A DNA stretch of 64,000 nt from positions 34,337-98,336 of the forward strand of contig NZ_ASXG01000030.1 of assembly GCF_000411975.1 (NCBI RefSeq), read 5' to 3'. Positions within the stretch are counted from its first letter, which is position 1. The number at the start of each line of letters is the position of its first letter. A program made the position numbers and the translations under genes. Positions 1 through 10,598 of the stretch are shown piece by piece. The notes beneath the pieces were generated by a model that saw only the letters and a program-made list of their open reading frames with translations, had not been told where the DNA came from and did no database searches. The DNA comes from Amycolatopsis orientalis DSM 43388. Its GTDB lineage: Bacteria; Actinomycetota; Actinomycetes; Mycobacteriales; Pseudonocardiaceae.

Positions 1-1
1 C

Positions 2-694
2 GACGACACCGACCCGTACGAACGCGTGGTCGTCGCCAACGCCGCGCAGCTGCTGATCGTCACCTCGCTGGCCGATCCCCCTCCCCGGCCCGGATTCATC
101 GACCGCTGCCTCGTCGCGTGCTACGCGGGCGGCCTGGAACCCGTGCTGTGCCTGACGAAATCCGACCTCGCGAGCCCGGATTCGCTGCTCGCCGGCTACG
201 CGGGCCTGGACGTCCCGGCCGTCGTCACCCGGCACGACGAGGAGCCCGAGGGCCTGCGCGAACGCCTCGCCGGCCGGATCACCGCCCTCGTCGGCCACTC
301 CGGAGTCGGCAAGTCGACCTTGGTCAACCGGCTGGTGCCCGCCGCCGACCTCGCGACCGGCGACGTCAGTTCGGTCGGCAAGGGACGGCACACGTCGGTC
401 GCCGCGGTGGCGCTGCCGCTGGCCGGCGGCGGCTGGGTGGTCGACACCCCGGGAGTCCGGTCGTTCGGGCTCGCGCACGTGACCGCGGACGACATCGTGA
501 ACGCCTTCGAGGAGTTCGCCGAGGCGGCGGAGGAATGCCCGCCGAACTGCGGCCACCTCGGCCCGCCCGAGGACCCGGACTGCGCGCTGGACGACGTGGT
601 CAACGACGGCAACGCCGGAGCGGAACGGCTGGCGTCGCTGCGCAGGCTGCTGGTGTCGCGCGCGGGCGGAGGGGACGTCCGCACCGAATCGTGA
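2..694 (+). CDS. rsgA: Ribosome small subunit-dependent GTPase RsgA, 5' partial
   Basis: Late-acting 30S assembly GTPase of the circularly permuted type, acting in the cytoplasm. The frame is already open at the window edge, so the N-terminal OB domain is mostly missing. Visible in permuted order: the G4 motif TKSD, then the P-loop GHSGVGKST, then G3 DTPG, then a C-terminal zinc knuckle (CPPNC-x-H with a further Cys seven residues on) typical of RsgA. This order of G4 before G1 is diagnostic of the family. It ends about 240 bp before the next gene and has no obvious terminator. In mycobacteria the equivalent is Rv3228, which fits the rest of the gene order here. Confidence 0.95.
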   Translation, partial: DDTDPYERVVVANAAQLLIVTSLADPPPRPGFIDRCLVACYAGGLEPVLCLTKSDLASPDSLLAGYAGLDVPAVVTRHDEEPEGLRERLAGRITALVGHSGVGKSTLVNRLVPAADLATGDVSSVGKGRHTSVAAVALPLAGGGWVVDTPGVRSFGLAHVTADDIVNAFEEFAEAAEECPPNCGHLGPPEDPDCALDDVVNDGNAGAERLASLRRLLVSRAGGGDVRTES

Positions 695-931
695 CCTGGA
701 GGCGGTAACCTCGCGCGGCCGTCGCCGATACGCGGGCAGGCGCCCAGCGGGGGACAAACCGGGGGAAAATTCCTCCGTCCGGAGGGAACCTTTTCCCGCC
801 GGACGGCGTCACAGAAGCGACCTCGCGGAGTCACCCGGGCAGTGACCCGCGCACCGGACCGCAAGGACGCGGCCCCGAGGCCGGCCGGCGACAACGCAGG
901 TGTAGACCGATTCCTTCCTAGGGGGAGAACC

Positions 932-1840
932 ATGCGCAAGACCACGACGTTCGCCGTCGCCGCGGGTGCGGCGCTGGCGCTGGTGCTGACGGGCTGCGGC
1001 TCGAGCACCGAGAACGGCACCGCGTCCCCGGCCGGGCAGGCCGGCCAGTCCAAGGACGGCGGGTCCGGCCTGGCGTCGCCGTTCAGCGACGCGCTCAAGC
1101 TGGCCGACGCGGCGAAGCAGGGTACGGAGAAGGCCAAGTCGGCGAAGATGACCATGGACATGTCCATGGGCGGCCAGTCCGTCAAGGCCGAGGGCTCGAT
1201 GCGCTTCGACGGCGAGAACTCCGCCATGGCGATGACCATGAACACCCCGCAGGGCGCCACCGAGATGCGCTACGTCGACAAGACCCTCTACATGAAGGTC
1301 CCGGCCGCGCAGGCCAAGCAGTTCGGCACCGACAAGCCGTGGCTGAAGATCTCGCCGGACGCCACCGACCCGATGTCGCAGTCGTTCAGCAAGGCCATGG
1401 CGCAGTCGACCCAGCAGAGCGACCCGACGCAGATCCTCGATCAGGTCTCGAAGACCGGCCAGATCGTCGGAGCCGACCAGGTCGAGCTGAACGGCGAGAA
1501 GGTCAACCACTACAAGGTCGAGCTGGACGTCAGCAAGTCCATCGAGACCTACGCGAAGGGCCAGCCGGCCGAGGTCCAGGAGCAGATGAAGAAGATGCTC
1601 GCGGGCAAGAACATCAAGATCCCGGCCGAGATCTGGATCGACAAGGACCAGCTTCCGCTGCAGGTCACGATGGACCAGTCGGAGCTGATGAAGCAGCTCG
1701 GCGGCGCGAGCGCGGCAGGAGCCGCCGGCGGCCAGATCACCGTCAAGTACACCGACTGGGGCAAGCCGGTCGACGTGGCCGCGCCGTCCGCCGACCAGGT
1801 CACCGACTTCGGCGAGATCATGAAGAAGATGGGGCACTGA
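932..1840 (+). CDS. LppX/LprG-like lipoprotein, first of tandem pair
   Basis: Predicted 302-aa exported lipoprotein. The signal peptide is followed by lipobox LTGC at about residues 19-22, then a Ser/Gly/Asp-rich linker and a domain with the repeated beta-strand pattern of the LppX/LprAFG or LolA-like fold, which binds lipids in a hydrophobic cavity. The ATG is chosen because GGGGGAG lies five bases upstream; an in-frame GTG at 842 would add a non-signal-like extension. The next gene encodes a paralogue sharing landmarks such as DKTLY-K-VP, W-K-SPD-TDP and the C-terminal YTDW-PV. The lipid-binding role is a family inference; function is untested here. Confidence 0.8.
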   Translation: MRKTTTFAVAAGAALALVLTGCGSSTENGTASPAGQAGQSKDGGSGLASPFSDALKLADAAKQGTEKAKSAKMTMDMSMGGQSVKAEGSMRFDGENSAMAMTMNTPQGATEMRYVDKTLYMKVPAAQAKQFGTDKPWLKISPDATDPMSQSFSKAMAQSTQQSDPTQILDQVSKTGQIVGADQVELNGEKVNHYKVELDVSKSIETYAKGQPAEVQEQMKKMLAGKNIKIPAEIWIDKDQLPLQVTMDQSELMKQLGGASAAGAAGGQITVKYTDWGKPVDVAAPSADQVTDFGEIMKKMGH

Positions 1841-1857
1841 TCCCCGAGGCTTTCCGC

Positions 1858-1892
1858 GGGCCCCGAGCCGCTCCGGCTCGGGGCCCGTTTTT
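1858..1892 (+). terminator. Rho-independent terminator after first lipoprotein
   Basis: Perfect 13-bp stem (GGGCCCCGAGCCG at 1858-1870 with its complement at 1874-1886), three-base loop CTC, followed by GTTTTTG. It lies 17 bp after the stop codon and separates the two lipoprotein genes into different transcripts. Confidence 0.9.
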
Positions 1893-1992
1893 GTGCGCTA
1901 CTGCCAGTAGCACGCGTTCCCCCGAACGGGGCCGCTTCGCCCGTTGTGCTTGGCTGGAGGCACCTTACGGCCGGTCAGAGAGGGTTTTTCGG

Positions 1993-2790
1993 ATGCGCAG
2001 GACGGCCGTGGCGGGGGTTGCCGCGCTGCTCGCGATCGTCTCAACGGGTTGTTCCAGCACCCCGCAACCGCAGCGCTTCACCGACGCCCGAGCCCTCGCC
2101 GACGCCGCTTCGGCCGCGACGCTGGCCGGCCACACCGCGAAGTTCACCGCTGACGTGACCACCGGCACCCTCGTGTCCCACGGGAAGGGTCAGGCGAAAT
2201 TCGATCCATCCGGAACGTCGCTGTCGATGACGACGGACTACGTCGGCGAGCCGCTCGAACTGCGCCTGCTCGACAAGACGCTGTACGCGAAGGTCCCGGA
2301 AAGCACGCGCGACCAGGTCAGCGACCACAAAGCGTGGGTGAAGGTGTCGCCGGACGGCACCGATCCGCTTTCGCAGGTGCTGGGCGGCAGCCTGGCGCAA
2401 CTGGCCGAGCAGAACGACCCGACGCGCACGCTCGCGCAGATCCGCACCGCCGGGACGGTGGCCTCCAGCGAGGAAACCACCCTCGACGGAGCCGCCGCCG
2501 AGCACTATCACCTGACCGTCGACCTGGCGAAACTCGGCTCCGAACTGCCCGGCGGCCTGCCCGCCGAAGCCCTGACCCGGCTCGGCGACCGCGGCAAGGC
2601 CGTCCCGTTCGACCTCTGGCTGGACCCGCAGCACCGGCCGATGCAGCTGGTGCTCGACCTGACGCCGGTCATGCAGGCCACCGGCCAGACCGGCGTCGCC
2701 ACGGTCAAGGCGCGCTACACGGACTGGAACACCCCGGTCACCGTCGAGGCTCCCGCACCGGCGGACGTCGGCGTCCTCACCGGCGGCTGA
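1993..2790 (+). CDS. LppX/LprG-like lipoprotein, second of tandem pair
   Basis: Predicted 265-aa lipoprotein, a diverged paralogue of the product of 932-1840. The short signal sequence starts MRRTAVAG and ends in lipobox STGC near residue 20. The mature part has the same landmarks as its neighbour: an ALADAAS-A-T segment, DKTLYAKVP, WVKVSPDGTDPLS, DLWLD near the end and YTDWNTPV. The two genes look like an old duplication. The ATG follows the signal-peptide logic; the ribosome binding site is weak (GAGAGGG about 11 bases away). A strong terminator upstream implies it has its own promoter. Convergent with the gene at 2885. Confidence 0.75.
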   Translation: MRRTAVAGVAALLAIVSTGCSSTPQPQRFTDARALADAASAATLAGHTAKFTADVTTGTLVSHGKGQAKFDPSGTSLSMTTDYVGEPLELRLLDKTLYAKVPESTRDQVSDHKAWVKVSPDGTDPLSQVLGGSLAQLAEQNDPTRTLAQIRTAGTVASSEETTLDGAAAEHYHLTVDLAKLGSELPGGLPAEALTRLGDRGKAVPFDLWLDPQHRPMQLVLDLTPVMQATGQTGVATVKARYTDWNTPVTVEAPAPADVGVLTGG

Positions 2791-2827
2791 CCCGCAGGGC
2801 CGGGGTGCGGGCGGAGATCCGCGTGCG

Positions 2828-2882
2828 GTCCGTGAAGGGCTCCTTGAGGGAATCAGATTCCCGCAAGGAGCCCTTCACGGAC
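2828..2882. repeat. 55-bp near-perfect palindrome in convergent gap
   Basis: Two 27-bp arms around a single central base, with only one mismatch. The core is GTGAAGGGCTCCTTG with its complement. It fills the 94-bp gap between two convergent genes and could terminate transcription in both directions, but it lacks a T-run. Degenerate relatives occur at 59939-60046. I recall this GTGAAGGG/CCTTGAGGGAATC motif as a common interspersed palindrome in Amycolatopsis genomes. Confidence 0.8.
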
Positions 2883-2884
2883 GG

Positions 2885-3376
2885 TCAGAGCAGTTCGAGC
2901 AGGAACGGCAGCTCCTGCAGCGCGTACCAGGCCAGCTCGTGGTCTTCGGCGTCGCCGAGGGTGAACTCCGCGTCCTCGTCGCCCAGATCAGCCGCGTCGA
3001 TCACCGCCGCGGCGGCCGCCACGGCCTCCTCGGCTTCGGCCGCGTCGACGTGGATCGCCGCGATCCGCGACTTCGGCACCGGACCGGCGAGGCGTACGAC
3101 GGCCGCGTCCAGGTCCGGCCGCAGCGTCGCGTCGTCGACGTCCACGGACACCACCGCCCGCCGCGGTTCGGCCTTCTCCTCGGCGGCGATCAGACGCAGC
3201 GAAGCCCGGGCCGCGTCCAGCAGAGCCGCGTACTCCAGCTCCTCGTCGGAACCGCTCGCGTACGCCTCGCGCAAGGCGGGCGTCAACGCGAACCCGGTGC
3301 CGCTGCGAGCTCGGAACTCGCCGTTCGCCTCCAGGTCTCGCAGCATCGCGATCGTCGCGGGCAGATAAACCCTCAC
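2885..3376 (-). CDS. DUF6912-like conserved actinobacterial protein
   Basis: 163-aa acidic protein starting VRVYLPATIAMLRDL and rich in Ala, Asp and Glu, with a recognisable SDEELEYAALLDAARASLRL segment in the middle. I recognise this as the DUF6912 type found in actinobacteria; no biochemical role is known to me. The GTG start is fixed by the GTGA overlap with the stop codon of the acyltransferase gene upstream, so the two are translationally coupled and probably work or are expressed together. No signal peptide, membrane segment or known catalytic motif is visible. It ends three bases from a large palindrome that probably closes the transcript. Confidence 0.75.
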   Translation of the reverse strand: MRVYLPATIAMLRDLEANGEFRARSGTGFALTPALREAYASGSDEELEYAALLDAARASLRLIAAEEKAEPRRAVVSVDVDDATLRPDLDAAVVRLAGPVPKSRIAAIHVDAAEAEEAVAAAAAVIDAADLGDEDAEFTLGDAEDHELAWYALQELPFLLELL

Positions 3377-4770
3377 CAGTGCGCACCCTTCAGCTCTTCC
3401 AGCGCTTCTTCGATCATCCCGCCGAGCAGGCCGACGTCGAACGCGGCCTTGCGGTCGCCGTTCAGTCCGAAGTAGACACCGCCGTGGTAGGAGGTGACCC
3501 CGATCGCCAGCGCCTGCGTGCGCATCAGCGGCATCACCGGGAACATCTCCACCAGTCTCGCCTCTCCGGCATACATCGGCACCTGCGGGCCGGGCGAATT
3601 CGTGATCATCAGGTTGAAAATCCGCCCGGACAGCGATCCGCCCGCCCGCGCGCCGAGCGAATGCAGCGTCGCCGGGGCGAATCCGCTCACCTTCAGCAAC
3701 CCGCGCGCGGCCACCGATCTTCCCGAATTCAGGTGCTCGGCCATCGCGTGGCCCAGGTGCTGCAGCCGAAGGACCGGGCTCGGCTCGCCGACCGGCAGGT
3801 CGATCAGATACGCCGCGACCTGGTTGCCGACCAGCGCGGGCGTGGCGAACTCGGCGGTTTCGGCGTCGGTGACCGCCATCGGCACGAGCGCGCGCACGGT
3901 CTCGGTCGGTGTGAGGTTCTCCCCGCGCGACAGCAGCCATTCCCGCAGCGCGCCGGTGATCGCGGCCAGGATCACGTCGTTGACCGTGCCGCCGTGGTCC
4001 GCACGGATCTTGCGGAAATCCTCCAGCCGCGTGCGCACGACCGAGAACACCCGGCCGCCGGACACCCGGACATTCAACGGCCCCGGCGGCGCGGGCCGGG
4101 TGATGGTCGCCGCGACGCCACCGAGCGTTTCGACGGTCTTGCTCACCGTGGTCACCGCGTCCCCGGCGATCGAGCGCACGTTTTCGATCAGCTCGCCGGG
4201 CCGTTGCACGGTCTCGCTCATCGCGTCGAGGACCAGTTGCGTGCGGCTGGGTTCGCTTCGCGGCGCCCACAGGTCCTCGAACGGCTCGGGCGGTTCCGGG
4301 GTCTCGTCGAGGATCAGCTGGCCGAGGTCGATCGTGCCGACACCGTCCACAACGGACTGATGCGTTTTCGTCACCATCGCGACCCGGTCGCCGGCCAGCC
4401 CCTCGACGAAATACGCCTCCCAGAGCGGGCGTTCCGGCGCGAGCCGCCGCGACATCAGCCGCGCGACCAGATCGAACAGCTGGTCGTCGCTGCCCGGCTG
4501 GGGCAGTGCGGAGCGGCGGACGTGGTAGTTGAGGTCGAAGTCGACGTCGTCCACCCAGACCGGGCGCGCGAGGTGCCCCGGCACGGCGAGCACGCGCTGG
4601 CGGTAGCGGGGCAGGAACGCCAGCCGCGCGCCGACGAGGTCGAGCACCTGCTCGTAGGTGAAGCCGGACGACGGCCGTTCGAAGATCGCCACGCCCCCGA
4701 CGTGCATCGGCGTCGTCTGGTCCTCGACGTACAGGAACGAGGCGTCCAGCGCGGACAGGCGGTCGGGCAT
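3373..4770 (-). CDS. Wax ester synthase/diacylglycerol acyltransferase-like protein (Tgs family)
   Basis: 465-aa member of the WS/DGAT family, which transfers acyl groups from acyl-CoA to diacylglycerol or fatty alcohols. The start MPDRLSALDASFLYVED matches the usual N-terminus of the family (LSxLDxxFL). The active-site box reads HQSVVDG around residue 140, where the classic motif is HHxxxDG, so the second His is Gln; this could affect catalysis. Other family marks are NVRVSGGRVF, NDVILAAITGALR and the C-terminal NLMITNSPGP. The ATG shares its CATG with the opposite strand and lies only 34 bp from the divergent methyltransferase gene. Corresponds by position to tgs3 in M. tuberculosis. Confidence 0.85.
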   Translation of the reverse strand: MPDRLSALDASFLYVEDQTTPMHVGGVAIFERPSSGFTYEQVLDLVGARLAFLPRYRQRVLAVPGHLARPVWVDDVDFDLNYHVRRSALPQPGSDDQLFDLVARLMSRRLAPERPLWEAYFVEGLAGDRVAMVTKTHQSVVDGVGTIDLGQLILDETPEPPEPFEDLWAPRSEPSRTQLVLDAMSETVQRPGELIENVRSIAGDAVTTVSKTVETLGGVAATITRPAPPGPLNVRVSGGRVFSVVRTRLEDFRKIRADHGGTVNDVILAAITGALREWLLSRGENLTPTETVRALVPMAVTDAETAEFATPALVGNQVAAYLIDLPVGEPSPVLRLQHLGHAMAEHLNSGRSVAARGLLKVSGFAPATLHSLGARAGGSLSGRIFNLMITNSPGPQVPMYAGEARLVEMFPVMPLMRTQALAIGVTSYHGGVYFGLNGDRKAAFDVGLLGGMIEEALEELKGAHW

Positions 4771-4804
4771 GAGCCGATCCTTACACAATGCGAGACTGAC
4801 CGGT

Positions 4805-5569
4805 GTGGGTGATGAGCTGGCGGGTTCGCCGAAAGACCGCTTCCTGACCGTTTACGGGCGCAAGCCCGTGCTGGAAGCGCTGGGCGATCCGGACCTGCGC
4901 GTGGACAAGGTGATCCTCGCCGACACCGCGCGCGGCCCGGCCGCCGCGGAGATCCAGCGTGCCGCGAAGGCCGCCGGGGTGCCGGTGCAGCGCGCGAGTG
5001 CGCACCGGGTAAAAGTGCTGGCCGGCAACGGAAAACAGGACCAGGGCGTCCTGGCCGACGTCGTCGCGCCGCGGATGCGCGCCCTCGCCGCGGCCCTCGA
5101 CGACCGCCGCCCGCCCGCCCGGCTGCTGCTCCTCGACGGCATCACCACCCCGGCGAACGTCGGCATGATCCTGCGCACCGCGACGGCCGCCGGGCTCTCC
5201 GGCGTGATCGTGCCGCGCCGCGGAGTCGCCGCACTGGATCCGATGGTGGTGAAATCCTCGGCGGGCGTTGCCTTCCGGGCGCCGGTGCTGCGCTGCGGGT
5301 CGGCGCGCGAGGCAGCGGAAATGCTGGTGGAAGCCGGATACAGCCTGTTCGCGCTGGGTGCCTCCGCGTCGACGTCGGTGTTCGACGTGGAGCTCCCGCA
5401 GCGCTCGGCGTTCGTGCTGGGCGGCGAAACCGGAGGCGTCGGCGAGGCGGTGGCGGAGCTGGTGACGGAGTGGCTGTCGATCCCGATGCCCGGCGACGTC
5501 GAATCGCTGAACGTTTCCGCCGCGGCCGCGGTGCTGTCGTTCGAATTGGTGCGGCGCGGGGTCAGCTGA
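4805..5569 (+). CDS. SpoU/TrmH-family RNA 2'-O-methyltransferase
   Basis: 254-aa SAM-dependent 2'-O-ribose methyltransferase with a deep trefoil knot. An N-terminal substrate-binding domain (GRKPVLEAL onward) is followed by the three SpoU motifs: TTPANVGMILRTA with the conserved Asn and Arg, FVLGGETGGVGE, and IPMPGDVESLNVSAAAAVL. The exact target (tRNA G18 or 23S rRNA) cannot be told from sequence. I chose the GTG at 4805; an ATG at 4769 is in frame but overlaps the start of the divergent acyltransferase gene. A possible -10 (TACACAAT, 4782-4789) would give a leader of about ten bases. It overlaps the convergent HAD gene by eight bases. Confidence 0.88.
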   Translation: MGDELAGSPKDRFLTVYGRKPVLEALGDPDLRVDKVILADTARGPAAAEIQRAAKAAGVPVQRASAHRVKVLAGNGKQDQGVLADVVAPRMRALAAALDDRRPPARLLLLDGITTPANVGMILRTATAAGLSGVIVPRRGVAALDPMVVKSSAGVAFRAPVLRCGSAREAAEMLVEAGYSLFALGASASTSVFDVELPQRSAFVLGGETGGVGEAVAELVTEWLSIPMPGDVESLNVSAAAAVLSFELVRRGVS

Positions 5570-5945
5570 ACAACGCCGCCAGCTCGTCGAGAGTTTCGGC
5601 GATGGTGTGGTGATGCACGCCGACCATGCCCGCGGCGACGGCCCCGCGCACATTCCGCTCGGCGTCGTCCACGAACACACACCGGGGCGCGGCGAGCCCG
5701 ATCCGTTCGGCGGCGACCAGGTAGATCTCGCGGTTCGGCTTGGCCACGCCGACCTCGCCGGAGAAGACGAGCGCGTCGAAGTAGGGTGCCAGCTCGGTTT
5801 TCACCTCCGGCGCCGCTCCCGGCGCGTTCGAGACGAGCGCGGTGCGCGTACCGTTCGCCCGGGCGTCGCGAAGGTAGTCGTAAAGCAGCGCGGCGTCCTG
5901 GTCGGTAAGCACACCGGCGTAGTCGACTAGCAAACCCTTCAGCAC
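5562..5945 (-). CDS. Small cap-less HAD-superfamily protein
   Basis: 127-aa HAD-fold protein, about half the usual size because no cap domain is present. Motif I is DYAGVLT, keeping the nucleophilic Asp but with Ala where most phosphatases have the second Asp (general acid/base). Motif II is ALVSNA, motif III the Lys in GVAKPN and motif IV CVFVDDAERN. Related HADs often have DxGGVLT at motif I, so the change need not mean loss of activity. Substrate unknown. It starts with ATG (LKGLLVDYAG) and overlaps the convergent methyltransferase gene by eight bases at its 3' end. Confidence 0.8.
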   Translation of the reverse strand: MLKGLLVDYAGVLTDQDAALLYDYLRDARANGTRTALVSNAPGAAPEVKTELAPYFDALVFSGEVGVAKPNREIYLVAAERIGLAAPRCVFVDDAERNVRGAVAAGMVGVHHHTIAETLDELAALFS

Positions 5946-6115
5946 TACGTCAGCCTATCCGCTCGTTCGGCCGGTCCGGGCCCATTAGCGCATCAGGAGA
6001 ATCCTGTCTGCCCCGTTCTGCCCCTTTTCGCCGGATCAGGCACTCCCCGTCCCATCTCTGGCGGCAGAACGCACTAACCACCAGGTGGACGTCCATGTTT
6101 CGGGGAGGGAACTCG

Positions 6116-6595
6116 ATGACGAACCACAGCCTCCGGCCGCTGTCTGCCGTCCTGGAGGTGAAGGGCCGGCGCAGGCACCGGCGCGGGCGGTGGCCGTCGC
6201 CGTACGACCTGCCGCCTGCCGGGCATCGGCTGGTGCGGCTCACCGACCCGCCCACGGGGCAGCGGCTCAGCCAACGGCTCAACGCCATCCTCGAGGTCCT
6301 CGCCGGGCGGCGCGCGGCGGGGCAGATTCGGCCGCTCGTGGACGAGGCGTTGTTCTCCCGGCTCAGCAGCCAGGGGCTGATGCCGGGCATCCGCCATCAC
6401 GTCGCCGGGGAGCTGCGCGTGTGCCGTCCGGCCGAGACCGCGCTGGAGACCAGCACGATCATCCATTCCGGTCCCCGCGTGCTCGCCCTGGCGGCCCGGT
6501 TCGAGCGCACGCGGACGGGGTGGGTGTGCACTCGGTTTCACGTGCTCGCGCCGCGGTCCGAGACGGCGCAGGTCGGTCGCCCCTCCGTAGCCTGA
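6116..6595 (+). CDS. Rv3235-like conserved actinobacterial protein
   Basis: 159-aa basic protein. The N-terminal third is rich in Arg (RRRHRRGRW), followed by a compact domain with RLSQRLNAILEVLAGRRAAGQIRPLVDEALFSRL split across two helices and a C-terminal beta-rich part ending RFHVLAP. This pattern matches the Rv3235/DUF6459 family that sits next to secA in actinobacteria. The neighbourhood suggests a link with Sec export, but this has not been shown. ATG 6116 is preferred over ATG 6095 because GGGAGGG lies seven bases before it. Convergent with secA; paired palindromes at 6647-6729 separate them. Confidence 0.75.
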   Translation: MTNHSLRPLSAVLEVKGRRRHRRGRWPSPYDLPPAGHRLVRLTDPPTGQRLSQRLNAILEVLAGRRAAGQIRPLVDEALFSRLSSQGLMPGIRHHVAGELRVCRPAETALETSTIIHSGPRVLALAARFERTRTGWVCTRFHVLAPRSETAQVGRPSVA

Positions 6596-6646
6596 ACCCG
6601 CGCAGGACACCCGTCCTAACTTTTTGGACACCGGGCCTGCCACTAA

Positions 6647-6729
6647 TCCACTGTGGACCCGCGGAAACAGAAGAACGGCAGCACGAGCGTTCTCGTGCTG
6701 CCGTTCTCAGTCGTGCCGTCCACAGTGGA
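6647..6729. terminator. Nested palindromes, probable bidirectional terminator
   Basis: An outer 12-bp inverted repeat (TCCACTGTGGAC at 6647-6658 and its complement at 6718-6729) encloses a perfect 15-bp stem (GAACGGCAGCACGAG at 6673-6687, complement at 6692-6706) with loop CGTT. It lies between the convergent Rv3235-like gene and secA, five bases after the secA stop codon. No clear T-run, so termination strength is inferred from stem stability. Confidence 0.75.
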
Positions 6730-6733
6730 CAGC

Positions 6734-9652
<2,919 letters not shown>

Positions 9653-9862
9653 CCGGTCGACCTCACTAGCTGATCATGATCGCGCCCAGGCCGTTCCCGG
9701 GCAGTAAATCGCCGCGGCCGGCGCCCGTGTGCGCCGCCGCCGTCTCCCCCATCGTAGGGAACGCGGACTGGTCCGCGCACGCACGTCGTCGCAGAAGGTC
9801 ACGGGAGGTTTCCACAGGTCCCGACGAAGGTCGTGCCGAGGGTCGCGCTCCGGGCACGCGGA

Positions 9863-9890
9863 CGGCCCGCACGCGTTCGCGTGCGGGCCG
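9863..9890 (-). terminator. Hairpin downstream of hpf
   Basis: A 13-bp stem (CGGCCCGCACGCG at 9863-9875, complement at 9878-9890) with a minimal TT loop, 25 bp beyond the hpf stop codon. No T-run on the minus strand, as is common for GC-rich terminators. Confidence 0.6.
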
Positions 9891-9914
9891 CCGGTGAGGG
9901 TGGTTCGGGCCGGA

Positions 9915-10598
9915 TCAGCCCAGCCGGATCACGCCGTAGTCGAAGCCCTTTCGCCGGTAGACGACGCTCGGCCGGCCGGCCTCGGAGTCGTTGAACAGGT
10001 AGAAGTCGTGGCCGACCAGCTCCATCTCGTAGAGAGCCTGGTCCACCGTCATGGGGTCCGCGGCGTGCTGCTTCTCGCGGACGACGCGGCCTGGCTGATG
10101 GCCGAGGTCCTCGTCTTCCCATCGCCCCTGCCGGGGAATGTCGCCCGCACTCGTCGCCGCGAAACCGTTCGCCATGGATTCGGTCGCGTCGGGTGCGTCC
10201 AGGACGGCCGTGCCCATGGCGGGCCCGGCGACCGCGTCGGATCCGCCGGCCATCGACGTCGCCTCGGCGACCGATTCCGGACGGCTGCGCCCGTAGTGCA
10301 CGCGCCTGCGGTCGTGTGTCCGCCGAAGCCGGTTTTCCAGCTTGGTGACGGCGGAGTCGAGCGCTGCGTAGAAGTCCGCCGCGCACGCTTCGGCGCGAAC
10401 GGCCGGACCGCGGCCCTTCCCGGTGATCTCGACGCGCTGGCAGCTCTTGGCCTGCCTGCGGTTGGGCTCGTGGAAGAGCTCCACGTCGTAACGGATGACC
10501 TTCTTGTCGTAGCGCTCAAGGCGGGCCAGCTTTTCGCTGACGAGCGCCCGGTAATGCTCGGGCACCTCCACGTTGCGGCCCTTAACGACGATGTCCAT
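9915..10598 (-). CDS. hpf: Long-form ribosome hibernation promoting factor
   Basis: 227-aa long HPF. Residues 1 to about 105 form the S30AE domain that binds the decoding centre (MDIVVKGRNVEVPEHYRALV, ending KLENRLRR-THDRRRVHYG). A low-complexity linker of about 65 residues leads to the C-terminal dimerisation domain (MTVDQALYEMELVGHDFYLFNDSEAGRPSVVYRRKG, given here in two parts of one stretch), which pairs two ribosomes into a 100S particle. The ATG is preceded by GGGAGG at ideal spacing. Equivalent to Rv3241c beside secA. Its long upstream region (about 700 bp with no gene) leaves room for stress-responsive promoters, which I could not identify. Confidence 0.95.
   Translation of the reverse strand: MDIVVKGRNVEVPEHYRALVSEKLARLERYDKKVIRYDVELFHEPNRRQAKSCQRVEITGKGRGPAVRAEACAADFYAALDSAVTKLENRLRRTHDRRRVHYGRSRPESVAEATSMAGGSDAVAGPAMGTAVLDAPDATESMANGFAATSAGDIPRQGRWEDEDLGHQPGRVVREKQHAADPMTVDQALYEMELVGHDFYLFNDSEAGRPSVVYRRKGFDYGVIRLG

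Noticed and set aside
4769..4804. ATG 4769 as start of the SpoU methyltransferase
   Set aside because: It shares CATG with the start of the divergent acyltransferase gene and leaves no promoter space; GTG 4805 gives the normal N-terminus.
5562..5945. Loss of catalytic activity in the HAD protein because of DYAG at motif I
   Set aside because: Many bacterial HADs have non-Asp residues (DxGG) here and remain annotated as active, so the change alone is not strong evidence.
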